The notes under the pieces were generated by a model. The model saw only the letters and a list, made by a program, of their open reading frames with translations. It ran no database searches and was not told the DNA's origin. Of a stretch of DNA of 64,000 bases, positions 16,045 to 23,779 are shown piece by piece. The DNA is taken from contig NZ_JAHKPS010000005.1 of NCBI RefSeq assembly GCF_018860565.1, positions 1 to 64,000 on the forward strand, given 5' to 3'. Both the position numbers and the translations under genes were made by a program. The stretch's first letter is position 1, and every line of letters begins with the position of its first letter. This stretch comes from Winogradskyella psychrotolerans. GTDB lineage: Bacteria; Bacteroidota; Bacteroidia; Flavobacteriales; Flavobacteriaceae.

Positions 16045-16974
16045 ATGAAAAAGATCAGATTAGTAATTTCGTTAATTCTTATTTCAAATTTATTATCTGC
16101 TCAGAATGAATCTGATATTACTCAATTTGATAAAGCACTAAATCAATTTATTAATGTAAGAGATTTTTGTATTTCAAAAGATGGGAATGAAGCATTCTTT
16201 ACTGTACAAAGCCCTAATCAAGAAATCTCACAACTTGCTTATATTAAAAAGAAAAAAAAGGGATGGTCAAAACCAGAATTATTACCTTTTTGTGATTCAT
16301 ATATGTATTTAGAGCCTTTTTTATCATTTGATAATAAGCGACTATTTTTTGTCTCTAATAGACCTTTAAATGATTCTATTAATAAAAAAAAGGATTTTGA
16401 TATTTGGTATGTTGAAAGAGATAACAAAGATAAGGTGTGGTCAAAACCTAAAAACGTTGGTAAACCAATTAATTCAGAATTAGATGAGTTTTATCCTTCT
16501 GTCAGTAAAAATGGAAATATATATTTTACAATGGTATCGCCTGACGGTTTTGGAAAAGATGATATTTATTATTGTGAATGGAAAGGTGACAGCTATTCAA
16601 ACCCTATTTTATTAGATGAAAACATTAACAGTGCCGGCTATGAGTTTAATGCCTTTATTTCAGAAAAAGAAGATTTCATAATCTATTCAAAATATAAAGA
16701 AAAAGATGGTCAAGGAAGTGGGGATTTATATATTTCGAAGAAGGATACAAAAGGAAACTGGAAAAAGGCTGTAAATCTAGGAATTCCGGTGAACACAAAG
16801 TATATGGAATATTGCCCATTTTATGATGAGCAAAACCAAATTTTATATTTTACAAGCAAAAGAAATAATATACATCCAAGAAATTTTGATACTATTTCAG
16901 AATTTAGAAAATATATTAATGAAAGTAACAATGGCTTAAGTAAAATTTATAAGACCTCACTTAAAATAAAATAG
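16045..16974 (+). CDS. Exported PD40/WD40-like beta-propeller protein (cassette)
   Basis: 309 residues. A signal peptide (residues 1-20, ending LLSAQ) is followed by repeated beta-propeller blades: FCISKDGNEAFFTVQS, LSFDNKRLFFVSNRP, VSKNGNIYFTMVS and YDEQNQILYFTSKR, each of the PD40 (TolB-like) type. Such proteins act in the periplasm or at the outer membrane as binding modules. Ligand unknown. Unit ends (GCTGAAAATAG and CTATTGCCAAC) match with a few transitions. Confidence 0.75.
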   Translation: MKKIRLVISLILISNLLSAQNESDITQFDKALNQFINVRDFCISKDGNEAFFTVQSPNQEISQLAYIKKKKKGWSKPELLPFCDSYMYLEPFLSFDNKRLFFVSNRPLNDSINKKKDFDIWYVERDNKDKVWSKPKNVGKPINSELDEFYPSVSKNGNIYFTMVSPDGFGKDDIYYCEWKGDSYSNPILLDENINSAGYEFNAFISEKEDFIIYSKYKEKDGQGSGDLYISKKDTKGNWKKAVNLGIPVNTKYMEYCPFYDEQNQILYFTSKRNNIHPRNFDTISEFRKYINESNNGLSKIYKTSLKIK

Positions 16975-16980
16975 TACTAT

Positions 16981-17111
16981 TGCCAACAATGTATAAAATA
17001 ATAACGGTTTAATCACTAAAACCAAAGTAAGTAAAAATAAAAAAGGTCTGTATTTAACTTAAAAATAAGCGTTTATAAAACCGCTACTATTCTTATACAA
17101 GACCGTTCTAC
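16981..17111 (+). repeat. attC-like cassette site (AAGGTCTG class)
   Basis: Left core TGCCAAC (16981-16987), right core GTTCTAC (17105-17111). GTATAAAATAATAACGGTTT pairs with AAACCGCTACTATTCTTATAC, a long stem with a few mismatches. Shared phrase AAAAAAGGTCTGTATTTAAC with 15139. Confidence 0.8.
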
Positions 17112-17119
17112 ACAAGTTA

Positions 17120-18004
17120 ATGAAAACAAAGTTACATATATTCAAGACTGTTGCTAAACATTTAAGTTTTACAAAAGCTGCCGAGCAATTATATATTTCA
17201 CAACCGGCCATATCCAAAGCAATTAAGAATTTAGAACAAGAATATAAAACAACATTTTTTGTTAGAAAAAGGAACTCTATTGAAATAACAATAGAAGGAA
17301 AATCATTCCTTATATATGTAAATAAAATATTAGCTATCTATTCTGAAATGGATGAGCAATTTCTACATAAAAATGAAACCTTTCCTGAGTTTATAAATTT
17401 TGGGGTAAGTACAACGTTATCCAATTATGTCATCCCAAAAGTAATTGCGAAGTTTAGAATGCAATTCCCTAAAACAAAATTTGATATAGTTAGTGATAAT
17501 TCAGAAAATATTGAAAATTTAATTTTAAATGAGGAAATCGATTTTGGAATTACAGAAGGGAATTTTTCTAACCCAAAAATGCACTTTAAAAAATTTATAA
17601 AAGACGAAATTGTTCTTGTAACCAATGTTAATAATTCTTCATTTAAAAAAGGAAGTATTGATATAAAAGCGCTACAAAAAATCCCAATAATTGAACGAGA
17701 AAAAGGCTCTGGAACTAGAGAAATAATAGACCGTTTTTTAGTTAAAAATAACATCTCAAAACTCAATTGTGTAGTAACATTGAACAGTACCGAAGCTATT
17801 AAAAATTATTTATACAACTCTAACGATTATGCACTTCTTTCAATCAATGCTATTAATGATGATTTAATACATAATAACCTCAAGATAATAGACATAAAAG
17901 GCTTGAGTATTGAAAGATGGTTTTATTTTGTTAAAAGAACAGGTTACCTTTCAAATTCTTTAGAAAAATTCGAAAAGTTTATTCGACTCAATCATAACTT
18001 TTAG
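17120..18004 (+). CDS. LysR-family regulator (cassette)
   Basis: 294 residues. The N-terminal LysR helix-turn-helix (FKTVAKHLSFTKAAEQLYISQPAISKAIKNLEQ, residues 8-40) is followed by a substrate-binding-type effector domain with PVIAKFRMQFPKTKFDIVSDNSENIENLI-like content. Similar to CysL/YwfK regulators. The adjacent gene in the same direction encodes a YeiH-type transporter, a pairing known elsewhere for LysR/YeiH. Effector unknown, probably a sulfur compound. Confidence 0.85.
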   Translation: MKTKLHIFKTVAKHLSFTKAAEQLYISQPAISKAIKNLEQEYKTTFFVRKRNSIEITIEGKSFLIYVNKILAIYSEMDEQFLHKNETFPEFINFGVSTTLSNYVIPKVIAKFRMQFPKTKFDIVSDNSENIENLILNEEIDFGITEGNFSNPKMHFKKFIKDEIVLVTNVNNSSFKKGSIDIKALQKIPIIEREKGSGTREIIDRFLVKNNISKLNCVVTLNSTEAIKNYLYNSNDYALLSINAINDDLIHNNLKIIDIKGLSIERWFYFVKRTGYLSNSLEKFEKFIRLNHNF

Positions 18005-18080
18005 TTATCTCAAATAGCAAATTAATTTGCTTACAGGCTATTCATTCAATCTACTTTTGTATCAAATAACACTAAATGAT

Positions 18081-19001
18081 ATGAAAGATATATTTTCAAA
18101 AACAGTTTACGTCCTTATAATTACCCTTGCGCTTTTAGGTGTATTAAACAGCCCAACGGCTTTGTTACTTGGTTTTGTATATACCGTTATTTTCAATAAT
18201 CCGTTTAAAGAATACAGTCATAAAGCAATTCATTATTTTTTAAAAATTTCGGTTGTTGGATTAGGGTTTGGAATGTTTATTAAAGAAACTTTAGAAACAA
18301 GTAAAGAAGGATTGAGTTTAACCATTTATTCAATACTTTTAACTGTCACTCTAGGTTTGCTATTAACAAAACTTCTAAAGTTAGATTTAAAACTAGGTCA
18401 CTTAATCACATCTGGAACAGCAATTTGTGGCGGTAGTGCTATTGCTGCAATTTCTCCAGTTATTAAAGCTAAAAGTAAAACAATAAGTATTGCTTTAGGT
18501 ATTGTTTTTCTATTAAATTCTATTGCCTTATTCCTGTTTCCTGCAATTGGACATTTTTTAAGTTTAACACAAGAACAATTCGGTTTATGGTGTGCAATTG
18601 CAATACACGATACAAGTTCTGTGGTTGGAGCTGCACTAGGCTATGGAGACGAAGCATTGAGAATTGCAACAACAGTAAAACTATCTAGAACTTTGTGGAT
18701 CATCCCTTTATCCATTTTTTCAATGTTTTTATTCAAAACAAAAGGCGAAAGAATAAAAATCCCTTACTTTATTGTATTATTTGTTATTGCAATACTAATT
18801 AATAGCTACCATATGTTACCTGAAACAACTACTAGCTTAATTGTATTAATGGCTAAACGTTTATTAATAATAACATTGTTTTTAGTAGGCTCAACCATAT
18901 CTATAAAAGATTTGAAATCCACAGGAATGAAACCCATTGTATTAGCGCTGACTTTGTGGGTTTTTATTTCCTTTTTTTCATTAATTTATATTTTAAACTA
19001 A
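18081..19001 (+). CDS. YeiH-family putative sulfate exporter (cassette)
   Basis: 306 residues from ATG at 18081 (MKDIFSKTVYVL); the longer TTG start at 18027 adds an unlikely tail. About ten membrane helices. TSGTAICGGSAIAAISPVIKA and AIHDTSSVVGAALGYGDEAL are the UPF0324/YeiH signatures. Family members are called sulfate exporters but transport data are thin. Regulated most likely by the LysR gene 76 bases upstream. Confidence 0.85.
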   Translation: MKDIFSKTVYVLIITLALLGVLNSPTALLLGFVYTVIFNNPFKEYSHKAIHYFLKISVVGLGFGMFIKETLETSKEGLSLTIYSILLTVTLGLLLTKLLKLDLKLGHLITSGTAICGGSAIAAISPVIKAKSKTISIALGIVFLLNSIALFLFPAIGHFLSLTQEQFGLWCAIAIHDTSSVVGAALGYGDEALRIATTVKLSRTLWIIPLSIFSMFLFKTKGERIKIPYFIVLFVIAILINSYHMLPETTTSLIVLMAKRLLIITLFLVGSTISIKDLKSTGMKPIVLALTLWVFISFFSLIYILN

Positions 19002-19007
19002 AGCCAG

Positions 19008-19163
19008 TGTAAAAACAACACGTATAATTAACTGACGCTCGCCTTCTTAAAAAAATCCTTACAGAATTTATATTCGGTTTTTATTTGTTAACTTACTCGC
19101 TTAACCACGCCACACCAAAGCGCAGCGAACAGTCGAAGTAAATCATACAGAACAACCTTGACT
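19008..19163 (+). repeat. attC-like cassette site (long class with extra stem)
   Basis: GTAAAAACAACACGTATAATT (left, AAC at about 19017), CGCTCGCCTTCTTAAAAAAATCC with GGATTT-like partner AGAATTTAT, TTTTTATTTGTTAAC, then CGCAGCGAACAGTCG and CTTGACT (19157-19163). The right core starts C instead of G. Confidence 0.65.
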
Positions 19164-19181
19164 CTAATTAAAAAAAAATTG

Positions 19182-19778
19182 ATGACGCCTAAACAGAAAG
19201 AAAGAATAAAAAATAAAATCAAGAAAATTAAACGAGACCTTCAAGCTGACAAAAAACATTGGGGCGGATTTTATCACGATGGTAGAGGATTAAGATATTT
19301 ACCACCCGAATTATACTTAAAATTAGAGGATTTCACTGGTGCTTTACGATACTTCAATTGGTTCACAAAAAATTTCCCTGAAGACATTGGTCATCCAATC
19401 TTCCTTTTTGAATGGACAATTACTCTTTTTAAAACGAAAAGAATTGAGCAAGCCGAAAAGAAAGCAATTCAAACTTTTGTATCTAATACTTATATTTTCG
19501 ACAAATTTCTTCAAAAAGAATCTCTTCAATTCGAAAAATCTGAATCCTCAAATTGGCAGCTAGAACAACTAATTGAATACTTTAATTATACTATAAATCA
19601 AGAATATTTGATGGATTTCGGAAAATGGCTAGAGAGTTTTACTACCAGCAAAAAGTTTTATGACTTTGCAAATAGATTTATTGAATTGAGACAAAAATTG
19701 GAAAACGAACCTGTTGGAAATACGAGAACCGAACTTATTGAGATAGAAGAAGAATTAATAAAAAAATATACGAATTAA
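19182..19778 (+). CDS. Hypothetical protein (cassette)
   Basis: 198 residues from ATG 19182 (MTPKQKERIKNKIKK); a TTG start in the cassette core at 19158 is unlikely. Helical, rich in charge, with HWGGFYHDGRGLRYLPPELYLKLEDFTGALRYFNWF (about residues 25-60) and FANRFIELRQKLENEP near the end. The tetratricopeptide-like spacing of aromatic residues suggests a helical repeat scaffold. No family recognised. Confidence 0.55.
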   Translation: MTPKQKERIKNKIKKIKRDLQADKKHWGGFYHDGRGLRYLPPELYLKLEDFTGALRYFNWFTKNFPEDIGHPIFLFEWTITLFKTKRIEQAEKKAIQTFVSNTYIFDKFLQKESLQFEKSESSNWQLEQLIEYFNYTINQEYLMDFGKWLESFTTSKKFYDFANRFIELRQKLENEPVGNTRTELIEIEEELIKKYTN

Positions 19779-19787
19779 AACAACTAC

Positions 19788-19922
19788 TCACAACACCGTG
19801 AATATTTAATTGCGGTCTTCTTCCCTACTTGTTAAAATTCCTGCAGAATTTTAACGGGTTCGTAAATGTTTGCTAAATTAGGTGCTTAAACACGCAACTA
19901 ACCAGACACAATCACGTTGGCT
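19788..19922 (+). repeat. attC-like cassette site (long class)
   Basis: Left core TCACAAC (19788-19794), right core GTTGGCT (19916-19922). The central stem is unusually long and perfect: arms GTTAAAATTC and GAATTTTAAC around CTGCA (about 19831-19855), different in sequence from the GAAAATCC stem of other sites but in the same place. Confidence 0.8.
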
Positions 19923-19952
19923 GCAATTTAAGAACGAATAACTGACAAAATT

Positions 19953-20774
19953 TTGATAGTAAAAAATTTAGAGAAAATTGAATTTGATATAATTGTTGAT
20001 TGCTTTTTAAAGTCTTTTGAAAATTATTATGTTAAGCTACCAACAGACAAAAACTATTATAAAAATAGATGGAGATTAGCAAAAGTTGATTATGCCTTGT
20101 CCTATGGAATGTTTGATGACGAAAAATTAGTTGGATTTATAATTAACGCCATAGATAAACGAAATGGAGAAAAAATAGCCTTTAATACCGGAACAGGTGT
20201 ACTTCCAGAATATAGAGGGAGAAGAATCGTTAAATCGATTTACGATTTTGCTATACCAGATTTAAAAATAAATGGAGTTACAAAATGTTCATTAGAGGTA
20301 ATCATTGAAAATACTAAAGCAATAAAATCTTATCAAAGTATTGGATTCGAAATTTGTAAAACATTTAATTGCTTCAGTGGAGAAATTAAATTAATCTCAA
20401 ATGCTAAAATTGAGATGAATAAAGTTGACTATAATACTTTTGATTGGGGAAAATTACCTAATCAAAATTTATATTCTTGGGATTTTAACTTAGAAGTAAT
20501 TAAAAACGGAGATTACGATTACTATCAAATTACAAAGGATAATTTTATTGAGTCTTTTTTTGTTATAAACACCAAAAATGAATATTTAGCACAATTTGAG
20601 ATTTTAAAAGAAAGTGATGGCTGTTGGAATAGATTATTTAAAGGGATAAAAGAAGTATCAAACTCAATAAAAATAATAAATGTTGATACAAGATTAAAGG
20701 AGAAAATAAATTTCATCAGTTCAATTGGATTATCGAATACTGTTAATCAATATGAAATGGAAATGAATATATAA
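19953..20774 (+). CDS. GNAT-family N-acetyltransferase (cassette)
   Basis: 273 residues, TTG start at 19953. GNAT core: FIINAIDKRNGEKIAFNTGTGVLPEYRGRRIVKSIYDFAI, where GVLPEYRGRRI is the acetyl-CoA binding motif A (Q/RxxGxG/A-like), and NTKAIKSYQSIGFEICK is motif B. The C-terminal 120 residues are a second, divergent domain. Substrate unknown. Unit begins GTTGGCTGCA and ends TGTAGCCAAC, with one mismatch in ten. Confidence 0.8.
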   Translation: MIVKNLEKIEFDIIVDCFLKSFENYYVKLPTDKNYYKNRWRLAKVDYALSYGMFDDEKLVGFIINAIDKRNGEKIAFNTGTGVLPEYRGRRIVKSIYDFAIPDLKINGVTKCSLEVIIENTKAIKSYQSIGFEICKTFNCFSGEIKLISNAKIEMNKVDYNTFDWGKLPNQNLYSWDFNLEVIKNGDYDYYQITKDNFIESFFVINTKNEYLAQFEILKESDGCWNRLFKGIKEVSNSIKIINVDTRLKEKINFISSIGLSNTVNQYEMEMNI

Positions 20775-20779
20775 ACTGT

Positions 20780-20870
20780 AGCCAACAAAGAACTATGGTA
20801 AAAACAAACAAGGTACTGCTACTACCTATATACATTTCAAAACTGCAATACCCACCACTATCTTTAGCAT
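20780..20870 (+). repeat. Left half of an attC-like site; end of the array
   Basis: AGCCAAC (20780-20786) gives a clean left core, but the rest (AAAGAACTATGGTAAAAACAAAC) shares nothing further with the sites upstream. No gene on + follows for 1 kb; the array ends here. Confidence 0.5.
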
Positions 20871-21599
20871 TTAAAACATACAAAGCCCATCTACCGCTTG
20901 ATAAAACCGCACACCAAGCACACAAAGCTGAGTGCCAAGACCACTAGGTAAAGAATCCGGTTCTAAAACCACTGTAGAAACCGTAGAAGAACCATTCAAA
21001 ACCAAAGGAGGAGCCAAATGTAGCACATAATCCAAACCATCAAAATCAAAATCCAACACACCATACGTCAGCTCAATATGGGTAGCACCAGCCACAAAGC
21101 CCACCTCCGCCATATCAAAATCAGTAATAGTTAAAGCCATACCAACGTTAGAAATCTTCATCGAAAAAGGTAAAACCTGCCGTACAACACAAGCTGGAGT
21201 ATAGTTAAACGCGGTTAACAATTGAGGACCATAAGCATGCCCTACCCCATTCACAACACGGCGTTCCCCACGTTTATGCGTCGGACACAAAACTTTCAAC
21301 CGCATAAACAAGCCCATCAAACGACTATGAAAATGCGTAAACTTGTGTCCTCTATAAAATGGACCTAAAGCCAATCTAAACGCTTTATTAACCGCAGAAC
21401 AATGCCCAAACTCACTAGCGTTTTCAAGCACATGCTGCATACTAGCCTTGCTCTTTATTGCTTTTCTTGTAAATCCACCACCCGCTTTTCGGGCAATCGG
21501 CTTACCATTCAAATAATAAAAATTAATACCGTTCAACGTCCCTATTAAAGGGATAATGCCGCTCTGTTGTGCCACAACATCTAATTTTAAGCTAAACAC
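20871..21599 (-). CDS. DUF6266-like protein
   Basis: 242 residues. GIIPLIGTLNGINFYYLNGKPIARKAGGG near the N-terminus resembles DUF6266, in which a short beta hairpin precedes a conserved 'G..Y...G...RK.GG' region. Further on are HKFTHFHSRLMGLFMRLK and alternating beta strands. Function is unknown. It is second in a group with the other DUF6266 gene at 22572. Confidence 0.55.
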   Translation of the reverse strand: MFSLKLDVVAQQSGIIPLIGTLNGINFYYLNGKPIARKAGGGFTRKAIKSKASMQHVLENASEFGHCSAVNKAFRLALGPFYRGHKFTHFHSRLMGLFMRLKVLCPTHKRGERRVVNGVGHAYGPQLLTAFNYTPACVVRQVLPFSMKISNVGMALTITDFDMAEVGFVAGATHIELTYGVLDFDFDGLDYVLHLAPPLVLNGSSTVSTVVLEPDSLPSGLGTQLCVLGVRFYQAVDGLCMF

Positions 21600-21600
21600 C

Positions 21601-21750
21601 TAAAAAACATAAGTATACAAAATTTCACAATACAGGTTATAGCGTGGTTATGCCGTGCTTATAACAGGCTTAAAACAAGCTTATAGCATGGCAAAAGAAA
21701 CAGACTTAGGGATGACACCAATAAAACCAGTGACAATTACTGCCAATAAC
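21601..21750. other. Intergenic segment with imperfect repeats
   Basis: GGTTATAGCGTGG, GGTTATGCCGTG, GCTTATAACAGG and GCTTATAGCATGG form a nested set of short direct and inverted repeats in about 60 bp upstream of the DUF6266 gene (which reads left). Could be a regulatory element. No gene seen. Confidence 0.3.
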
Positions 21751-21843
21751 CCTAGAAATATTCCAATAACACATGCCATTTACAACTGCTAATTGTTGTA
21801 TCTTTATACAGCGTTATTTAAAAGTTAAAGACCCAACAGCACA

Positions 21844-22332
21844 ATGAAAATCCTATACATACATGGTTTAAATGGAAGTTTGAGCCCCGAAAAAAAAGCG
21901 CTACTAGAACCTTATGGAGAGGTGTTTGCCCCAACCATAGATTACCAATCAGACACACACGCTATTGCGAGTATAAGCACAGCTTTTAAAGCAAAAGGAA
22001 TTAATATCGTCATAGGAAGTAGTATGGGCGGCTTTACAGGCTATTACGTCTCAAACATAATGCAATGCCCTGCCCTACTATTTAATCCCGCCTTAGCCCT
22101 GAGATCAGTTCCTCAAACCATCCCCGAAATAAAAAACAACACAAGCCGTTTTAAGCAAATCGTTTTAGGCACACAAGATGATGTCGTAAACCCTAAACAA
22201 ACCCTTAAGTTTCTATCTGAGACGCTCATAGACCATCCAGAATACAAAATACACATCCATAACCAGCTAGCACATCGCATTCCTTTAGAAGTCTTTAAGG
22301 AAGAAATACAACTGTTTTTTAAATCCTTATAA
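21844..22332 (+). CDS. YqiA-like alpha/beta hydrolase (esterase)
   Basis: 162 residues. MKILYIHGLNGSLSPEKK begins the fold with the HG oxyanion motif; GSSMGGFTGYYVSNI is the nucleophile elbow GxSxG (Ser about residue 60). LGTQDDVVNP supplies an acid and HNQLAHRI a histidine (about residue 140). Matches UPF0227/YqiA, which act on small esters. No lid or signal. Confidence 0.85.
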   Translation: MKILYIHGLNGSLSPEKKALLEPYGEVFAPTIDYQSDTHAIASISTAFKAKGINIVIGSSMGGFTGYYVSNIMQCPALLFNPALALRSVPQTIPEIKNNTSRFKQIVLGTQDDVVNPKQTLKFLSETLIDHPEYKIHIHNQLAHRIPLEVFKEEIQLFFKSL

Positions 22333-22523
22333 TTTAAAATCTAAACACTAACATAACAAAAGGGTAAGCACAGCGTCTATTTTCCAATACAATATATAAC
22401 TAACCCTGAATCCATTGGTGTTACCACATTTGGGCAACAAATAGGATACAAAAAACAGTAAATAAGGGAATATTAGCGATAAATATTAACAAGTAATTCA
22501 TCGTCTTAAAAACAAATATAGCA

Positions 22524-22554
22524 TAAAAAAACCGCTCGAATTGAGCGGTTTTAA
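22524..22554 (-). terminator. Rho-independent terminator of the DUF6266 gene
   Basis: Stem AACCGCTC/GAGCGGTT (22530-22550) with a five-base loop, followed on the - strand by a run of T, just past the stop codon at 22572. Confidence 0.8.
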
Positions 22555-22571
22555 AATAAAGACAACAAGTA

Positions 22572-23213
22572 TTAATTAGCTGTTCCAGAGCCTAAATAAG
22601 TACTGTTTGATACTTGACTACCATCAGCAGTAATAAATGCCATAAATAACTCTACTGTGTCTCCTGCATAGGTTGTCGGAATTGCAACAATTTGACTGCC
22701 AACTGTTCTGTCTGCTCCATCAGTTAAAGAAATAGATTCTTTTTTTGATGGATTGTAAACCAATAACATTGCTTTGTCAGTAGTGTTCGCATTCCCTTCC
22801 GCAGAGTTATCATCCCAGTTAAAAGTTACTTCTCCAGCAGTTGCAAGATCAGTAGTTGGGTTTAATGCTGTTGATAAACCTCCTCTACTTACCAATGCGT
22901 TAGCATAATCCACATTGAAGTTCGGCTCAATACCACCAATAGCGTTATTTAACACGTAAGACATTGCAGCATTGAATGCTGTTTTCTTAACTGCTAAAAA
23001 CTTATATCCTTTTTGAATAAAAGGTTTAACAGCTTGAATAAATTCTAAAGTCACCGTAAACTTATTTCTTTGGTTTACCTGACCTGTAGTTCTTGGATTG
23101 GCTACACTTGAAGGTTTAATTCTAATGTAATCAATTCCTTTCCAGCTTCCACCGATAACGTTACCAACCTTACCTGAAAGACCTCCTAAAATACCTTGAG
23201 CAATTTTACCCAT
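22572..23213 (-). CDS. DUF6266-family protein
   Basis: 213 residues. MGKIAQGILGGLSGKVGNVIGGSWKG followed by RIKPSSVANPRTTGQ is the diagnostic N-terminus of DUF6266, whose members often begin with this 'ILGGLSGKVGNVIGG' hairpin. The rest is beta-rich, with FNWDDNSAEGNANTTDKAMLLVYNP. Role unknown; several copies per genome are common in Flavobacteriia. Clear terminator downstream. Confidence 0.8.
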   Translation of the reverse strand: MGKIAQGILGGLSGKVGNVIGGSWKGIDYIRIKPSSVANPRTTGQVNQRNKFTVTLEFIQAVKPFIQKGYKFLAVKKTAFNAAMSYVLNNAIGGIEPNFNVDYANALVSRGGLSTALNPTTDLATAGEVTFNWDDNSAEGNANTTDKAMLLVYNPSKKESISLTDGADRTVGSQIVAIPTTYAGDTVELFMAFITADGSQVSNSTYLGSGTAN

Positions 23214-23338
23214 AACATAAATAATTTAAATGAAACATAATTTTCTTCGGACTTGGTACGGACTTAACACGAAGTTGTACCTTCCGCTGAAATATATGGC
23301 AAGTTTTATGCTATTCTTTTGATATGGATTTTGTTGCT

Positions 23339-23779
23339 TTAGATTGCTTCTTTTTGCATTTTAGAAAATAAACTTTGGATATATGATACTTTCAAATCTG
23401 CCATTTTTGAAATGATTTTATGAAGCTCCTTTTCCTTTTTATTAATTGCTGACACAATATTAATATGTTTTTGCAACTGAATTGCATCATAAAACAATGA
23501 GCTGTAGCTGTTTTTCAAAGTGTTCCTACAATCATCTATTGAAATAAACGGAATAACACTACCTTTTAAATAGTAAGCGTAAAAACCGCCTATTTGCAAC
23601 ATCATAGATAAGTGAAAAAGTGTGTGTTTTACCTCTTCTGTTGTAGTAGTGACAACGAAACAGTTAGCACAGGATTTTAAGAGTGGTTTTCCGCTGTTTA
23701 GACCTTTATTTAGAATGAAAAAATGAGGGTTCGAGTAGGTTCTTCCGATTTGGTGTGTTTTTAGTTCAAAAGTTGACAT
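23339..23779 (-). CDS. DUF6943-like protein
   Basis: 146 residues from ATG at 23779 (MSTFELKTHQIGRTYSNPHFF); an upstream start at 23851 would translate a palindromic repeat and is improbable. FELKTHQIGRTYSNPHFFILNKGLNSGKPL and CANCFVV are shared with DUF6943. These genes are typical companions of Bacteroidetes mobile elements. No motif for function. The start of the mobile island may lie near here. Confidence 0.6.
   Translation of the reverse strand: MSTFELKTHQIGRTYSNPHFFILNKGLNSGKPLLKSCANCFVVTTTTEEVKHTLFHLSMMLQIGGFYAYYLKGSVIPFISIDDCRNTLKNSYSSLFYDAIQLQKHINIVSAINKKEKELHKIISKMADLKVSYIQSLFSKMQKEAI

Noticed and set aside
868..20870. CRISPR array
   Set aside because: The repeats are about 66-170 bp, divergent, and separated by genes of 0.3-2 kb instead of short spacers; no cas genes.
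22378..22395. ATTTTCCAATACAATAT as a possible second copy of the mnmE attachment sequence
   Set aside because: Only 11 of 17 positions match, so it cannot be told from chance.
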